Origin: Patagioenas fasciata
Lineage: Eukaryota > Chordata > Aves > Columbiformes > Columbidae
Assembly (NCBI RefSeq): GCF_037038585.1
Contig: NC_092520.1
Span: forward strand, 145,513,104-145,577,103
Length of the DNA stretch: 64,000 nt
Reading direction: 5' to 3'
The notes under the pieces: model-generated
Told to the model about the DNA's origin: nothing
What the model saw: only the letters and a program-made list of their open reading frames with translations
Database searches by the model: none
Shown here: positions 13,201-25,192 of the stretch, piece after piece
How the letters are laid out: every line of letters starts with the position of its first letter
Numbering within the stretch: position 1 is the stretch's first letter
Program-made: the position numbers and the translations under genes

Positions 13201-13689
13201 AAACTTTTTAATTCAATGTCTTTTAATGCACCATTATTTAAATATCTATTCTCCTAGATATCAAAACTCTTTTGTCAACAGAATAGGTTCAGTATTGCAA
13301 ATAAACAGGTAAGTTTCCCCAGTTTGTCACACTATGGTAGGTCATTCACAACTGGGATGTTTTGCCTTAGTTTTTGTCAGTTTACAGCACGCCCTCTCAG
13401 CACATTACAGCAACTTCTGACCAGACCAGGAGGTAGTGTGATCTTCACCAGCCAGTCAGTTCTCAACTCATTTTCTGTGATGATGCAGAAGGGTGGCAGC
13501 TGGTGCCAACTGAACACTCTGCTGCTGCTGCTGACGACAAAGCTTGATGCAGTGAGCTTAAGGTCACCACAGAAGCAGGACAAGAAACCATGGTTTGACT
13601 TCAGAAACAAAGGCCAAGAGGCAAAGGCTTCAACCATGGAACAGGGCTGCTTTGAGAGGGGCACCAGCCAGTGACTCCAGTGGCGTCGG
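10203..13689. other. A/T-rich region upstream of the CpG island
   Basis: Mostly unrecognised A/T-rich DNA. The one exon-like object is the minus-strand open frame at 11113-11330, listed separately. Two other minus-strand open frames (10811-11047 and 12519-12716) have plausible but unconvincing splice sites. An A-run lies at 13048-13062. No repeat family was recognised. Confidence 0.45.
11113..11330 (-). other. Unidentified exon-like ORF, minus strand
   Basis: An open stretch of about 70 codons on the minus strand that reads like protein rather than noise. It contains EFTSTFTSPDLSQGTHQLIF and PIVMHPKETEQ, with alternating hydrophobic strands suggestive of a beta-sandwich, and ends in FIEYPDL. 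Directly after it is a strong donor, GGT|GTAAGT, reading leftwards. On the 5' side a TGTAG acceptor candidate abuts the open frame, and an in-frame TAG coincides with it. The divergent CpG island 2.4 kb away could supply a promoter. I do not recognise the protein. It could equally be a chance ORF or a decayed exon. Confidence 0.28.
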
Positions 13690-14370
13690 GTTTCCATGAC
13701 TGTCCCAGTAAGGAAGGATGAAGCGCCGTGGTGGCCGGGTAGCTGCCCGAGGATGACCACCCACTCCTCAAGACACCCATCGTCGGCGACGCCCCGTGCC
13801 CCGGCGCTGGGCCCCGTCCGGCAGTTACAGCAGTTACGACCGATATTGCAGCCCGCCTCAGACGGCGGCGCCGGTATCCAATCAACGACCGCCGTCTCCG
13901 TCTGCGCGCGTGCGGGACCGGCACCACGTGACTCTCGGGGTGCTGGGGACGGACGGACGGGAGGGAGGGGCGTGAAATCCACATCCGGGTGAGGCCGCGC
14001 TGCCTGGGGCTCGCGCGCGTGGGGGCGTTTTTCCCTGGGGGGGGGGGGGGGGTAGTGTGGGGCGGCCCTGAACGGCAGGCGCGCGCGCGCGCTGCCGGCG
14101 CGGAAGCGAGGCGCGGCGGTTGGCGGCGGCAGGCGCGGGCCGCCAACGGCCACCAACGGCTGCGGGGTCCCTGACAGGGGCGGCTGCCGAGCGGGCTGAC
14201 GTAAAAGGGGGAAGCCGCTCCCCACCCGCTTCTCTACAGGCTGGCCGCCCGTCCCGAATCAGTCTGGCAGGCGCTGTTTGCAGCTGGTTCCCCGCCCTCC
14301 CTTCCCTGGTCTTGCGGGGCGTGGAGCTGGCCTGGTACTGGCGGTGGTAGAACCTGGCTGCGGCGGCTGC
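13690..14370 (+). promoter_or_regulatory. CpG island, likely CCDC91 promoter
   Basis: The only strongly G+C- and CpG-rich block in the window. It has a CCAAT box (TATCCAATCAACGAC near 13875), an E-box CACGTGAC near 13925, and a TGACGTAA CRE-like site at 14197-14204. A strong plus-strand splice donor, CCGG|GTGAGG, lies at 13988/13989 and could end a non-coding first exon. Another possible donor is CTGCAG|GTGATT near 14375. The first CCDC91 coding exon has its own acceptor just before the ATG, so an upstream non-coding exon must exist, and this island is the only good candidate. The link over 36 kb is inference. The island could also serve a divergent minus-strand transcript. Confidence 0.65.
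14037..14094 (+). repeat. G16 homopolymer and GC-dinucleotide tract in the island
   Basis: A run of 16 G residues at 14037-14052 is followed 30 bp later by an alternating GC run near 14082-14094. Both can adopt non-B structures (G-quadruplex and Z-DNA). The homopolymer length is also a likely sequencing or assembly uncertainty. Confidence 0.85.
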
Positions 14371-15707
14371 TGCAGGTGATTGTCTCTGCCGGCCTTCGTC
14401 TGCATGGTTCTTCCTCTGGTGCTGCCCCCAGGTTCAGGCCTCACCTGTGCAACAGCCACCGTCCACTGGTGTTGATATCTCTGTGCTGTGGTGGCTTTTC
14501 TTAGTGACATGACTTAATGTTTGCTACGAAAGCAGATTTTAAAAGTAGTTTAGAGGGACAGGAGCCTTCCTTCCCTACACCAGAAAACGAATATCCCTGT
14601 CAAGAGGAAGGAGAACCTTGTGAGTAGTTCTGTAGCCCAGAGGTTTGGAAATCTTGGCTGTGACTTCTCTGCTCCCTGCTTCTGAGGCCAAACTGTGCAT
14701 GGCCAAATTTTCGAACATTATCTGGAATCATAAGTTTTGGGGAAATATGTAGCCTGACTTTTCAAAAGTGCCTCTGTGCCTAATATCTGTTACTGTAGGT
14801 GTAGTTAGGTGTTGAAGTATTTCTGAAAATCTGTCTGAATCTTCAGTCATTCAAAACATTTTCTAGAACTCTAGTCTTTAAACATTTTAGGTTTTGAGGG
14901 TTAAGGTATAATAGGGTTGACTGTATCTTCTTGATACCTCAGCACCTGAGCTTAGCCTTTTGTTCTGGGATACTCCCTTGATAAACTCTCTGCAGCTTTG
15001 GCTCTCTTCAGGAGACTATCAGTTTTGCGTTCCTGCGTTAGCAATTCTTTTTGCCTATCAGCTACATCCTGTGAATGCGTCTCTTGTGATCTTACTGCAG
15101 CGTTTTAGTGAAACTTTGGGTGCCGTTCCTCCCAGGGCTTGAACATCTGTTTATGTAGACTTAAGTGTTCTCAGCATTTTCTGACTGTTTTGCTTTCTTC
15201 TGCTCTTCAAAATATGCTCTTCTGCAGACATTTCTTAAACTTACAACTTTGTTCTGAGTGCTTCCATATCCATGGCTTGAATGTCTAAGTAACTGTTGAT
15301 GCTGATGTTCTAGTAATTGATTGGGGTTTTTTTCAGGGATGTCAGTTTCTCAGTCACTAGGAAGCAAGTTGCCCATCATTTTCAAACAGGTTTTGCCGGG
15401 TAGACAATGTCTATTAAAAAGTGCCGTAGTGAACTCCCTGCTGGAGTTGAAGGACTTGAAAGAAAAAAATCACAGCAGTGTTCAGGCAGATGGCGTCTGG
15501 ATGCTCAGTGAATAGTAGCCAATCCCAGTGCCTTTTTTAGAACCTTTTATAGAGATTTTTGAGAGTCTAGTGCAAATTTATTTTATACTATTTTGAAAGG
15601 AGGGTGATGAAATGTAGGAAACTAGGAGAGTAACATACGTGCTTTGTGGCTCAACATGTTTTTTGTGAGTAGCTTCACCAATAATGCCTTCTGCTGTTAG
15701 TCTAGGC
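14371..15707. other. Presumed CCDC91 5' intron, proximal part
   Basis: Moderate-GC sequence downstream of the CpG island. No coding exon, RNA gene or repeat was recognised. Short open frames (14960-15142, 15321-15515) have no recognisable motif. Confidence 0.45.
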
Positions 15708-15823
15708 CAGAGGTGTCAAACTCATTTTCACCGGGGGCCTCGTCACCCTCAAATGTGTTTGGCCCTTTGAAGGCAACCATGAGTCTGATGTGGCCCCCAA
15801 TGAAAATAAGGTTGACACCCTTG
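15708..15823. mobile_element. Short non-autonomous hAT-type DNA transposon
   Basis: A 116-bp element with long imperfect terminal inverted repeats. The left end starts CAGAGGTGTCAAAC, the right end reads CAAGGGTGTCAACC in reverse complement, and pairing continues inward through ATTTTCA..GGGGGCC, about 32 bp in all. It is flanked by an 8-bp duplication, GTCTAGGC at 15700-15707 and GTCTAGGA at 15824-15831 (7 of 8). An 8-bp TSD with CAG-type termini is characteristic of the hAT superfamily. It has no coding capacity, so it would have been mobilised in trans. Confidence 0.78.
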
Positions 15824-16162
15824 GTCTAGGACATCACAACCTCCACATGCTGATTTCTTGTACCTTAAAGCTGAGATAGTGTTTTACTGTATGTCATGTG
15901 AGGATGTAGGTGTGTTTTGTACACAACAGATTGAGACAGTGTATTTTAAATTGAGTGTGCTACCTGTGGATATATTTTTGTCCAAATCGTTGTTCTGACC
16001 ATTGGTATAATTAAGTTTAAGGCTTCCTTCCAGTTTAATTCTACCAAGAGATAGAAATGATTGAAAACTGAGTATACATGGTGACACATTTACATCTGTG
16101 ATGTTCATACATACACTTCTACAAGGTTTTTGAGACATGTTGATCAGTCAGTGCCTCACTAG
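15824..16162. other. Unannotated intronic spacer
   Basis: No gene or repeat recognised. The open frame at 15884-16138 on the minus strand shows no known motif. Confidence 0.45.
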
Positions 16163-16922
16163 AACTCTCACAGTATCACAGTATCACACAGTATCACAGT
16201 ATGTTTGGGATTGGAAGGGACCTCAAAAGATCATCTAGTCCAATCCCCCTGCTGGAGCAGGAACGCCTAGGTGAGGTCGCACAGGAATGTGTCCAGGCGG
16301 GCTTTGAATGTCTCCAGGGAAGGAGACTCCACAACCTCCCTGGGTAGCCTGTTCCAGTGCTCTGTTACCCTCACTGAGAAGAAGTTCTTTCTCAAATTTA
16401 AGTGGAACCTCTTGTGTTCCAGCTTGATCCCATTGCCCCTTGTCCTATCATTGTTTGCCACTGAGAAGAGCCTGACTCCATCCTCGTGGCACTCACCCTT
16501 TATATATTTATAAACATTAATAAGGTCACCCCTCAGTCTCCTCTTCTCCAAACTAAAGAGCCCCAGCTCCCTCAGCCTTTCTTCATAAGGGAGATGCTCC
16601 ACTCCCTTAATCATCTTTGTTGCCCTACGCTGGACCCTCTCCAGCAGTTCCCTGTCCTTCTTGAACTGAGGGGCCCAGAACTGGACACAATATTCCAGAT
16701 GGGGTCTCACCAGGGCAGAGTAGAGGGGAAGGAGGACCTCTCTCGATCTACTGACCACCCCCCTTGTAATACATCCAAGGATGCCATTAGCCTTCCTGGC
16801 CACAAGGGCACAGTGCTGGCTCATGGTCATCCTGTTGTCCACCAGGACCCCCAGGTCCCTTTCCCCTACACTGCTCTCTAATAGGTCATGCCCCAACCTA
16901 TACTGGAACTCAATGCAGTTTA
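16163..16922 (-). mobile_element. CR1 LINE, relatively young 3' fragment
   Basis: A CR1 copy on the minus strand whose reverse-transcriptase C-terminus is still open for 209 codons (16267-16896). Blocks seen are [81 protein letters not shown] and [18 protein letters not shown]. Its 3' tail is an expanded run of CACAGTAT units (plus strand 16170-16203) instead of the ATTCTATG octamer. 5' truncation is near 16922. The uninterrupted frame suggests this is one of the younger CR1s here, but the palm and endonuclease are missing. Confidence 0.93.
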
Positions 16923-19544
16923 AGTAGTTTTGAATTTAATTATGTGATCCTTGGTTGTTTTCTGCATGTCTTTGAACACCATGGACTGTTAGACTAGCTG
17001 CTTCACCTTTCAAGTGACAGAACTACTGCCAGATTTTGGTGATGAATATATATAGTCTAGACAATGTTAGCTGTTTATATGGAGTCAGGCTGACATTCAG
17101 GATGATGACAGCTACATAGATTTGTAGGTGCCAAAAATATAGTTGTGCTATAATGCTTATTTCTGGTTCAGAGGAACAATTGAGTAGCAATCTTAAGGGC
17201 AATAACTGGCATTCTCTAAATGTTTACAGAACTGCTAAGACATCTAAGTATGGTGTGTATCTGAGCAGTTGGCTTGACTCCTCCTGGCTTACTGAAAAGC
17301 AACTTCCAGGAAAGCTTGCAACACCAAATGGAAAAAAGTTTGTGATACGATGGAAACAAGCTTTTTGCGAATCTTTAAATGAAAAGTTCATGGTATATTC
17401 TTGCCCATGTTCATCTGAGTCCATTCAGGTTCACAAGATGGTTGTTTCAGTCTGCAAGGGTGTAACATGCTTGTATGTATTGTAATCTGCTATTCCCAGT
17501 TGTGTAGTTCATGACTCTTGAAGGCCCTTACAAGAAAGTTCTTTCTGCTTATGTAAAACCAATTTGATCATAATAATGAAGGACAGAAAACCTGTCTTGT
17601 TAAACCATTCTTGATATTTTTGTAGCTATATTTTTAATTTGGTGTAGGGTTTTTTCCGTAGCACACTAGAGGTTGCAGACAGTGTCAATTTTAAGCAATG
17701 CAGACTAAATCTACCCTTAAGTGCGTTGTAAATGGTGGATTATCTAAAAAGTGTTTAAGATTTATTTTAACATCTGTTCCATTTCACTGTTTTGTTACTT
17801 TGATATTTATAATAATAAGAACGCATCAGAAATTTGGTTTCTCCATTTTGGTTATCTCACGCTTCTAAAGACTTAAGATTTATGTGGAAATAACCCTTGC
17901 TTGTGTTAGTAAAAGTTACCTTAATTTGTAAAGTTGGATTTAGCTTTTCTGATAAGGCCTCTTGCAGCCTTAATCTTCCTCTATTACTTTGTGTCTCTTG
18001 AGCAATGCTACCTGTGCTCCAGACCTGAGTCTCCAGAAGTGGGGCTATTTTTACAGAAAGGAACTAAGTGATTTCTAATTTCCCTAATGTAGAATAACAC
18101 TGTATTTAGATTTTCTTAACGTACAGTAGGATCCATATTCTTTCTTCCTGAAGAATTTGGGATTGACCAATATGAAGAATTCTGCTTTTCTGACACAGCA
18201 GACTTTTTTCCTTTACATTGTTCCGTTGACGGGTTCATTTTTGGAGTGACTGAAATGAAATCTGGGGTTTCTGTCCACTCTTTTGATGAAGCCAAGGCTT
18301 AAAAATGTAAATTCCATTATAGGGTATGGTTGGAAAACCAGAATAACATACCCAGAAATTTGTTTCTAAGCAATCACAGAGGTTGTTTTGAATCAGAAGA
18401 AAGTGAATTAAATATATTACTTTACATGCACTTGTTTATTAAAGTGATAGATGTTTCTAAAGAGATTTTTAGGGGTGACATTTTTATAGATCTCTTCTGC
18501 ACTTTTTCAGCAGCTGGCTGTGGCATCTGCATGTATTAGTTTGTGTACATGAGACTAATATTTCCTGTAAATCACATTGTTACAGATACTGGCTATTAAA
18601 CTTTTAAAGACTTTGAAACAAAGCTAGAGGAATGAACATCATATTTATAAAGATACTTTGTATCCTCAGAAAGAAAAATATTTCTCCTGCCTGCATAATG
18701 GCTTTATAAGAAAAGCAGTTTCACTATTTGTCCTTAAAGTGGTCACAATCTGGTTTTTGTATGTCCAGTTAAGTTGCTAATTTCAGGCAATATAAGATGT
18801 CTTTTGTAGTATTTGCACTAAGTTCTAAGTTTTAGTTGTAAGAAAACTGAGCATGTCCAAACTATAGTTCCAACTCAGTAAAAAAAAATGAAAATCTTGG
18901 GTGATTTGTGGAACACTGGCTTTAAAAACCTCTACTAACTGAAAAAGGACTAAATTTCTGATTTTTAAGGTTCCCACTAACAACCATAATGGTTTTAGAA
19001 TGTGAATTTTTCACCTTTTCTGCTTTTTTTTCTTGATCAAGGAACCAAATTTGAATGTTTTAGCAAATTTTTGTGAATCTCCTTAGCTGATAACATATGG
19101 CATTGTAGTATCCAATATTAACTAGTCAAGCAAGTTTTCAGGTGCAGTGAAACAGAAGTCTTGTCCAATACTTCCACCTTTAGACTCCAGGAATATTTGT
19201 TCTTTTAGTGCTGTCCCTCTGGAAAAGATGGCAGGTTTTTGTGCACATATGTAACCTAATTTTAGGTGTCTATGCAACAATACTTGTTGGGGCTTTTTGT
19301 TTGTTTTAGGAAAAAGGACTTTAAAGAATGATGCTGGTAGCAGGGTTGGTTCCAGTTTGTGACTCTTAGTTATATTTGCCTTCCTTTTGGATTATAAGGC
19401 TGTAGCAAATACTGCACAGGGCAGAGCAATCTTTACTGGAGAGCAGATTGCTTGCAGTCCATGCAATATAGTTGGAGACTGGCACTAAGGGCTGACAATA
19501 TTAAAAACTATTTTTTTGGGAAGGAAGGATATAGGGTGTGCAAA
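16923..19544. other. Presumed CCDC91 5' intron, no recognised feature
   Basis: A/T-rich sequence. The longest open frame, 17153-17485 on the plus strand (110 codons), shows no domain, no convincing splice sites and no homology I recognise. No repeats were identified. Confidence 0.45.
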
Positions 19545-19965
19545 GACACTGTAAGGTACTGTGGCCAAGGACTCTGAGTCTGTCTAGTTTGGAGAAAAGG
19601 AGGCTGAGGTGTGACCTCATGGCACTCTACGGTTTCCTGAGGAGGGGAAGTAGTGAGGGAAGTGCTGAGCTCTTCTTGGTGTTTAGTGACAGAACATGTG
19701 GGAATGGTTCAAAGCTGCATCAAGGGAGGTTTTGACCAGACGTTAGGAAGCATTCCTTTACCAAGAGGGTGGCGAAACACCGGAACAGACTTCCTATAGA
19801 GGTGGGTAATGCCCCAAACCTGTCAGTGTCTAAGAGTCATTTGGACAATGCCTTTAGTAATTTGCTTCAGCTTTTTGTCAGCCCTGAAGTCATCAGGCTG
19901 TTGGACGAGATGATTGCTGTAGGTCTCTTCTAACTGAAATATTCTGTTGTATTCTGTGAACACTC
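19545..19965 (+). mobile_element. CR1 LINE, old 3' fragment
   Basis: A 5'-truncated, frame-broken CR1 on the plus strand. It retains [20 protein letters not shown] (19571-19636), the [18 protein letters not shown] block, and a VAKHRNRLPIEVGNAPNLSV-like segment. It ends with CAGGCTGTTGGACGAGATGA and TCTTCTAACTGAAATATTCTG. It shares a distinctive subfamily signature with the minus-strand copy at 59672-60040. Confidence 0.88.
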
Positions 19966-22900
19966 TGGGGAAAAGATGCAGCTCTGGGTGAGGATACTGA
20001 ATAAATATGAGCTGAAAGGGATGACAAATATTTGCTGTGTTTTTGTGTACGTTTTTGCTGAAGAACTCCCAAGAAACCTGATGTAGGGCTTAGAATATAG
20101 AAACAACTAAAACTGCTAACAAAGGAAAGGAAGGTGGGTGTTTTTTTGAATGATTTGTATTCAGTAAGATAAAGATCCTGTATTCTCAAACATCTTAAAG
20201 TAAGAGTTGAGGTAAAGGAAGAAATACATTGCATAATCTGCTCTCATCAGAGAAAACTATGAGGACAATTGGTGCCTTTTTGAAATGTGTTTTATGCTTT
20301 TTACCCTCCAAGCAGTAGGAGACTTCAGTTTTGGTTAACAGTGGCTATTATCTTAACCCATTTGCAAAAAGTGAATATAATCCTCTATTCCATTCAAGTG
20401 GAGAGAGGAAGAGGTTGCTTAACCTAGCCCTGAAAGTAACTTAATGTGTAAACAACAATTAAAATCCCTTCATCCAAGAAGCAGAAACTAACAATCCATT
20501 GCAGCAACTTCATAAACAATTTGAACTGAATGTACAAGATTATGAAGGGATTCTCTGCATATGTTACAAGCCTTAAAATGAGAATTTCATGAGCAATTTT
20601 TTTTTTTTTCTCCTTCCCTGGGGATTATATTCAGTTGAAATAATTCAAAATAAAACAGTCTTTGTTCCACTGGTACATTTTTAGATTTCTGTTTTCTACT
20701 GGTGTGTAAGGTTAAGGGAAAAGAAGATGTCAGAAAACTAGCCTAAACTTTTGCATACTGTTTTGGCTATAATGGGTGAAACCAAGGAATTTAAATTCAT
20801 TGAATGGTAATTGACCTGTTAGGAAAATAAAATAAAACTGCATATGGTAGAAAACCTATTTACCTAAGCATGGGGGCAGGGGGAGTGGGTGGAAGGGCTT
20901 GGCAGCAGCATTGGCTGATGTAAGAAAAAAAATCTGAGTGGTTCATCGAATGCATTTGTTCACATATTATGTGTCTGTATAGCAATTTGCTGATGGTTTG
21001 TAGAAGAGAGGTCAGTGTCTTTAGTTAACATGTAATTAGGCAGCAGATTCTTTGTTGTTGAGTTAGGCTGCTCTTAAGCCTGGACAGAGGATATTGGTCA
21101 TCAAGGAATATCGCTGCCGCAGTTACAGATTTTTCCTCATGCTCTTCTCCTTTGAGAAGTTTGCCCAAGGAGAAAACTTATTTTCCATGTTTAGTTCTGT
21201 GTATTCAGGCTGAATATGTAGGTATTATTTTTTTGACTGCTGGACCCTGCAGCAGTGGAGAGGACTAAAAAGGCTGATGATTTAATAAGATTGTGTTTCT
21301 GAAGGTATCTGCAAAGAATGACCTGTGAAGAACAGTATAACTAATTGAAGTTACTCTGTATCATGCTGTGCCTTTTACTTCCTGCAGGTGTTTGTGTCTG
21401 ATTGCAGTCTATTGAAAGGCACATGATAGCCATGCCTTGCTACAAGAAGCATAGCTTGTGTTCAAAAGACACAGTTACTGAGTGATAAATAAAGTTTCCA
21501 GGTGTTGAGAGGTGAACAGTTCTGATTGTGCTTGCTAGATGACATCCACTGGTATAATAGTTAGTGAAATTTATATTCAGAGAAGTGAATTTGAATGTTA
21601 AGTGTTATCTGTGGGAATTAATGTATGTGAGAGAGTAGGTAATATTCACAATAATAATAACAGTAATAGATGACAGTTAATTAAGCTAAGCTGCAGGTAA
21701 AATTTGAAGATTCAAAGTACAAAACTTCCAAAGGTTTCGGAGTGGCTGTGTGTTTCTAGGTTGTTGTAGATAGCTGAGGGAACAAACTAGTTTGACCTTC
21801 CAGTAGGGAACATGAAAATAGTACTTATTCATCGGTAGTAATTTTTTTTCTCTTCCAGGCCAGGAAAAGATAGCTTTTTATGCAAAAGAAAATAGCACTG
21901 GCTCTGTTTTTCTGTTAATATTTCTGAAAAAACAAAACAAAACAAAAAACCACGAACCTCTGAGACAGATTGCACCTGGAGGTTTTTTAGTGAATGTGAC
22001 AAGGAGTCTTTATTTCAGTTTGTGGTGGTGATAACAAACTTAATCAGACTGAGGTACAAACCCACTAGACCAAAACTGAAGTGCATTGAATATTGAGTTA
22101 GAAGTTCATACCTACAATATGCTTTTGAAATAGTCTTGATGTGTATGTAAATGTGTACAGATACCCTGGACAAGTAAAGACAAATGCTAAAATTCACTCT
22201 TAAACCACTCCTTTTAATGCTATCCATTAGAGGTCTTATGCAATGGTTTATTTTCAAATGTTTCAGAGCCAAAAAAAGTCAGCAGACTACTTATATGCTG
22301 TACATGTTCTTGATTGTATTTGCCTTAGGTTTTAATACAGTGTGATTTCTTGCACAGAATTGATTGATAAATAAGAAGGTGGTGTTGAACCAATGCAAGA
22401 GCCTACTTGTAATCAGAGAAATTATTTAACTGTAAATTAGTTTTGAACACAAGAAATTGTAAGGAGAAGAAAGAACCATTTTTTTAATTGTTTTAATGAC
22501 AGTTGAAGTCTTCCTAGAATGGGGGACACCAATATGTATATATAAAAAGGAATTAGGAAACCACTGATTATACAGTATGATCTGTTTGAAACAGGTCATC
22601 TTGTGCCATGAGAAGATTTTGTTGTTTACATTGCTTTCTGTACATGCTCTAGATTCTGAAGTTCTGTTAGCTTGTAAATAAATAAATATTTTGTATATTT
22701 AGTAGTTATTTAGTATAATGTATTAAATAATTTTAGGTTCATTCTATGTCTCCTTAAGGTTTTTGAATAAGGTGAGTGTAGGTAAAAGCTATCCAATGTT
22801 CGATGTACTATTGCCAAAACTTGGTCTTGTAGTTCTTTAAACTTGAAGTTTTCCTCATTAAATACTTTGGCAGAACACACTGATAGAATTTATTTCATTT

Positions 22901-23889
22901 ATCTTGAGGTGGGGCTTGATGGAAAGATTGGAATTGCATAACATTGAGTTTGTTTTACTATTCTTTTATATTAAATACCCACGTTTTCACTGAAATATCT
23001 TTTATTTATTGTAGAACACAGACCAGTGATTTTTTTTTTTCTGATTTCTGAGTAAGGCAGACCTACAGTCAATTTATTTGCACTAGGCTCACACTTTTTT
23101 TGAAACTTTAACAACACTTCCCTATGTTACATTTCTTGAGTTGAGTGTGTGTATAAAGAGAAATAAACTGGAAATCCTGTCTCTGAGGATTGGAATTTAG
23201 TGTAATTTTAGATGGAAAACAAAATATTTTAGCACACACTTGCCAGTTAAGCTTTTAAAAGGACTTTCCATAGGGTGCAACTTCTGAAATAATGCAGAGC
23301 TTCTGAAGAGGTTTCCATGTGGTATACATGACACAGTCGACTTCCTTTTAGTTTATAAGCTGCTGGAGAAAAATCAGTATCTTGGCTGATCAACTATAGG
23401 TTGAAGAGAAGTTGTACTTAGTTTGAAATGCTGCTTTTCAGTCAAGTCTTCTGGCCTGTGATATGCTCTGCTGGTGGGTTCTCAAATGTTTCTCATTTCT
23501 GTCTCTTGCATGGGAAACTATAAACAGTTGGGTTTACTTTTTTCTTTTTATTTTTCTGGAAATTTTCTTGCACACTTAATTAGCACTAATATATAGTAAT
23601 ATTGTAAAATGACGGTGAAAATGGTCTCAGAAACAATTTAAAACCCCTTTTGTTTAAAAGTTACAGTCCACTTAAAAACGATTAATACAGAAATTTAATA
23701 TTGATCACTGCATGATGAATGGTAAAATGAGATATTGATACTTCAGGATTAGATTCATTTTATTATTAGAATATTAAAAATAATTTTTTTAGGATTTTTG
23801 TGAATACTTGCTTTCTAGATAATGACTGCTTAAAAAGTGTGTGATACAACTGTAACTTCACTGATATTGATGGTAACTGTCACTATGTA
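19966..23889. other. Presumed CCDC91 5' intron, no recognised feature
   Basis: A/T-rich sequence with T- or A-rich runs (near 20600, 21930 and 23030). No exon, RNA gene or repeat family was recognised. A perfect foldback at 23879-23901 abuts the next CR1 and is described in the findings. Confidence 0.45.
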
Positions 23890-25192
23890 CCACATAGTGA
23901 CAAAGGATGAGGAAGAGGCTGAGGTGCTTAATGCCTTCTTTGCCTCAGTCTTCAATAATAAGACCAGTTCTTCTTGGTGTACTCAACCCCCTGAGGTGAA
24001 AGGTAGTAATGGAGAGCAGAATGAAGCCCAAATAATCAAAGGGGAAATGATTAGTGACCTACTACATCACTTAGACACACACAAGTCTATGGGGCCAGAT
24101 GGGATGCACCCAAGGGTCCTGAGGGAGGTGGTGGAGATGCTCACCAAGCCACTTTCCATCATTTGTCAGCAGTCCTGGCAAACTGGGGAGGTCCCAGTTG
24201 ACTGGAGGTTAGAAAATGTGGCACCCAGCTACAAGAAGGGCTGGAAGGAGGATCTGGGGAACTACAGGTATGTCAGTCTGACCTCGATGCCGGTGAAGGT
24301 CATAAAGTAGATCATCCTGAGTGCCATCACATGACACGTACATGACAACCAGGTGATCAGACCCAGTCGGCATGAGTTTATGAAAGACAGATCCTGCTGG
24401 ACTCACCCTATCTCCTTCTATGACAAGGTGGCCCACTTACTGGATGAGGGAAAGGCTGTGGATATTGTGTACGTAGAGTTCAGTAAAGCCTTTGACACCA
24501 TTTCCCACGCCATTCTCCTGGAGAAACTGACTTCTCATGCCTTGGATGAACTTACTCTTTGCTAGATAAAAAACTGCCTGGATGGGTGGGCCCATAGTGT
24601 GGTGGTCAATGCGGTCCAATCCAGTTCGCGACTGGTCACAAGTGGTGTTCCCCAGGACTCAGTATTGGGGCCAGTTCTGTTTAATCTCTTTGTCAATGAT
24701 CTGGATGAGGGGATCAAGTGCACCCTCAGTAAGTTTGCAGATGACACTATGTTGGGTGGAGTATTGATCTGCTTGAGGGTAGGAAGGGTCTACAGAGGGA
24801 TCTGGATTGGCTGGATCATTGGGCTGAGGCCAGTTTTATGAGGTACAAGAAGGCCAAGTGCCGGGTCCTGCACTGGGGTCACAACAACGCCATGCAACGC
24901 TACAGGCTTGGGGAAGAGTGGCTGGAAAACTGCCTGGCAGAAAAGGATGTGGGGGTTTTGATCAACAGCTGGTTGAACATGAGCCAGCAGCATGCCCAGG
25001 TGACCAAAAAGGCCACCAGCATCCTGGCTTGTATCAGGAATAGTGTGGCCAGCAGGACTAGGGAAGTGATTGCCCCCTGTACCTGGTGCTGATGACGCCC
25101 CGCCTTGAATCCTGTGTTCAGTTTTGGGCTCCTCACTACAAGAAAGGCATTGACATTTTGGAGTGCACTGAAAGAAGAGCAATGAAGGTGGT
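23890..25192 (+). mobile_element. CR1 LINE, RT core, left part of an interrupted copy
   Basis: A long plus-strand CR1 covering most of the reverse-transcriptase domain. Seen in order: EVLNAFFASVF, KSMGPDGMHPRVLREV, the EFSKAFDTISHAIL box with a catalytic Asp, [20 protein letters not shown], the FADD box ([10 protein letters not shown] near 24735), [10 protein letters not shown], and [18 protein letters not shown]. Frame breaks occur near 24310, 24560 and 24840, so it is inactive. The copy is split by the LTR at 25193-26145 and resumes at 26146. Confidence 0.93.

Noticed and set aside
13377-14225. 282-codon minus-strand ORF (and 181-codon and plus-strand companions) across the CpG island
   Set aside because: High G+C lowers stop frequency. 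The translation is Pro/Arg/Ala low-complexity with no domain, and open frames occur in several phases over the same bases.
17153-17485. 110-codon plus-strand ORF
   Set aside because: No recognisable domain and no splice context. Length is within chance expectation.
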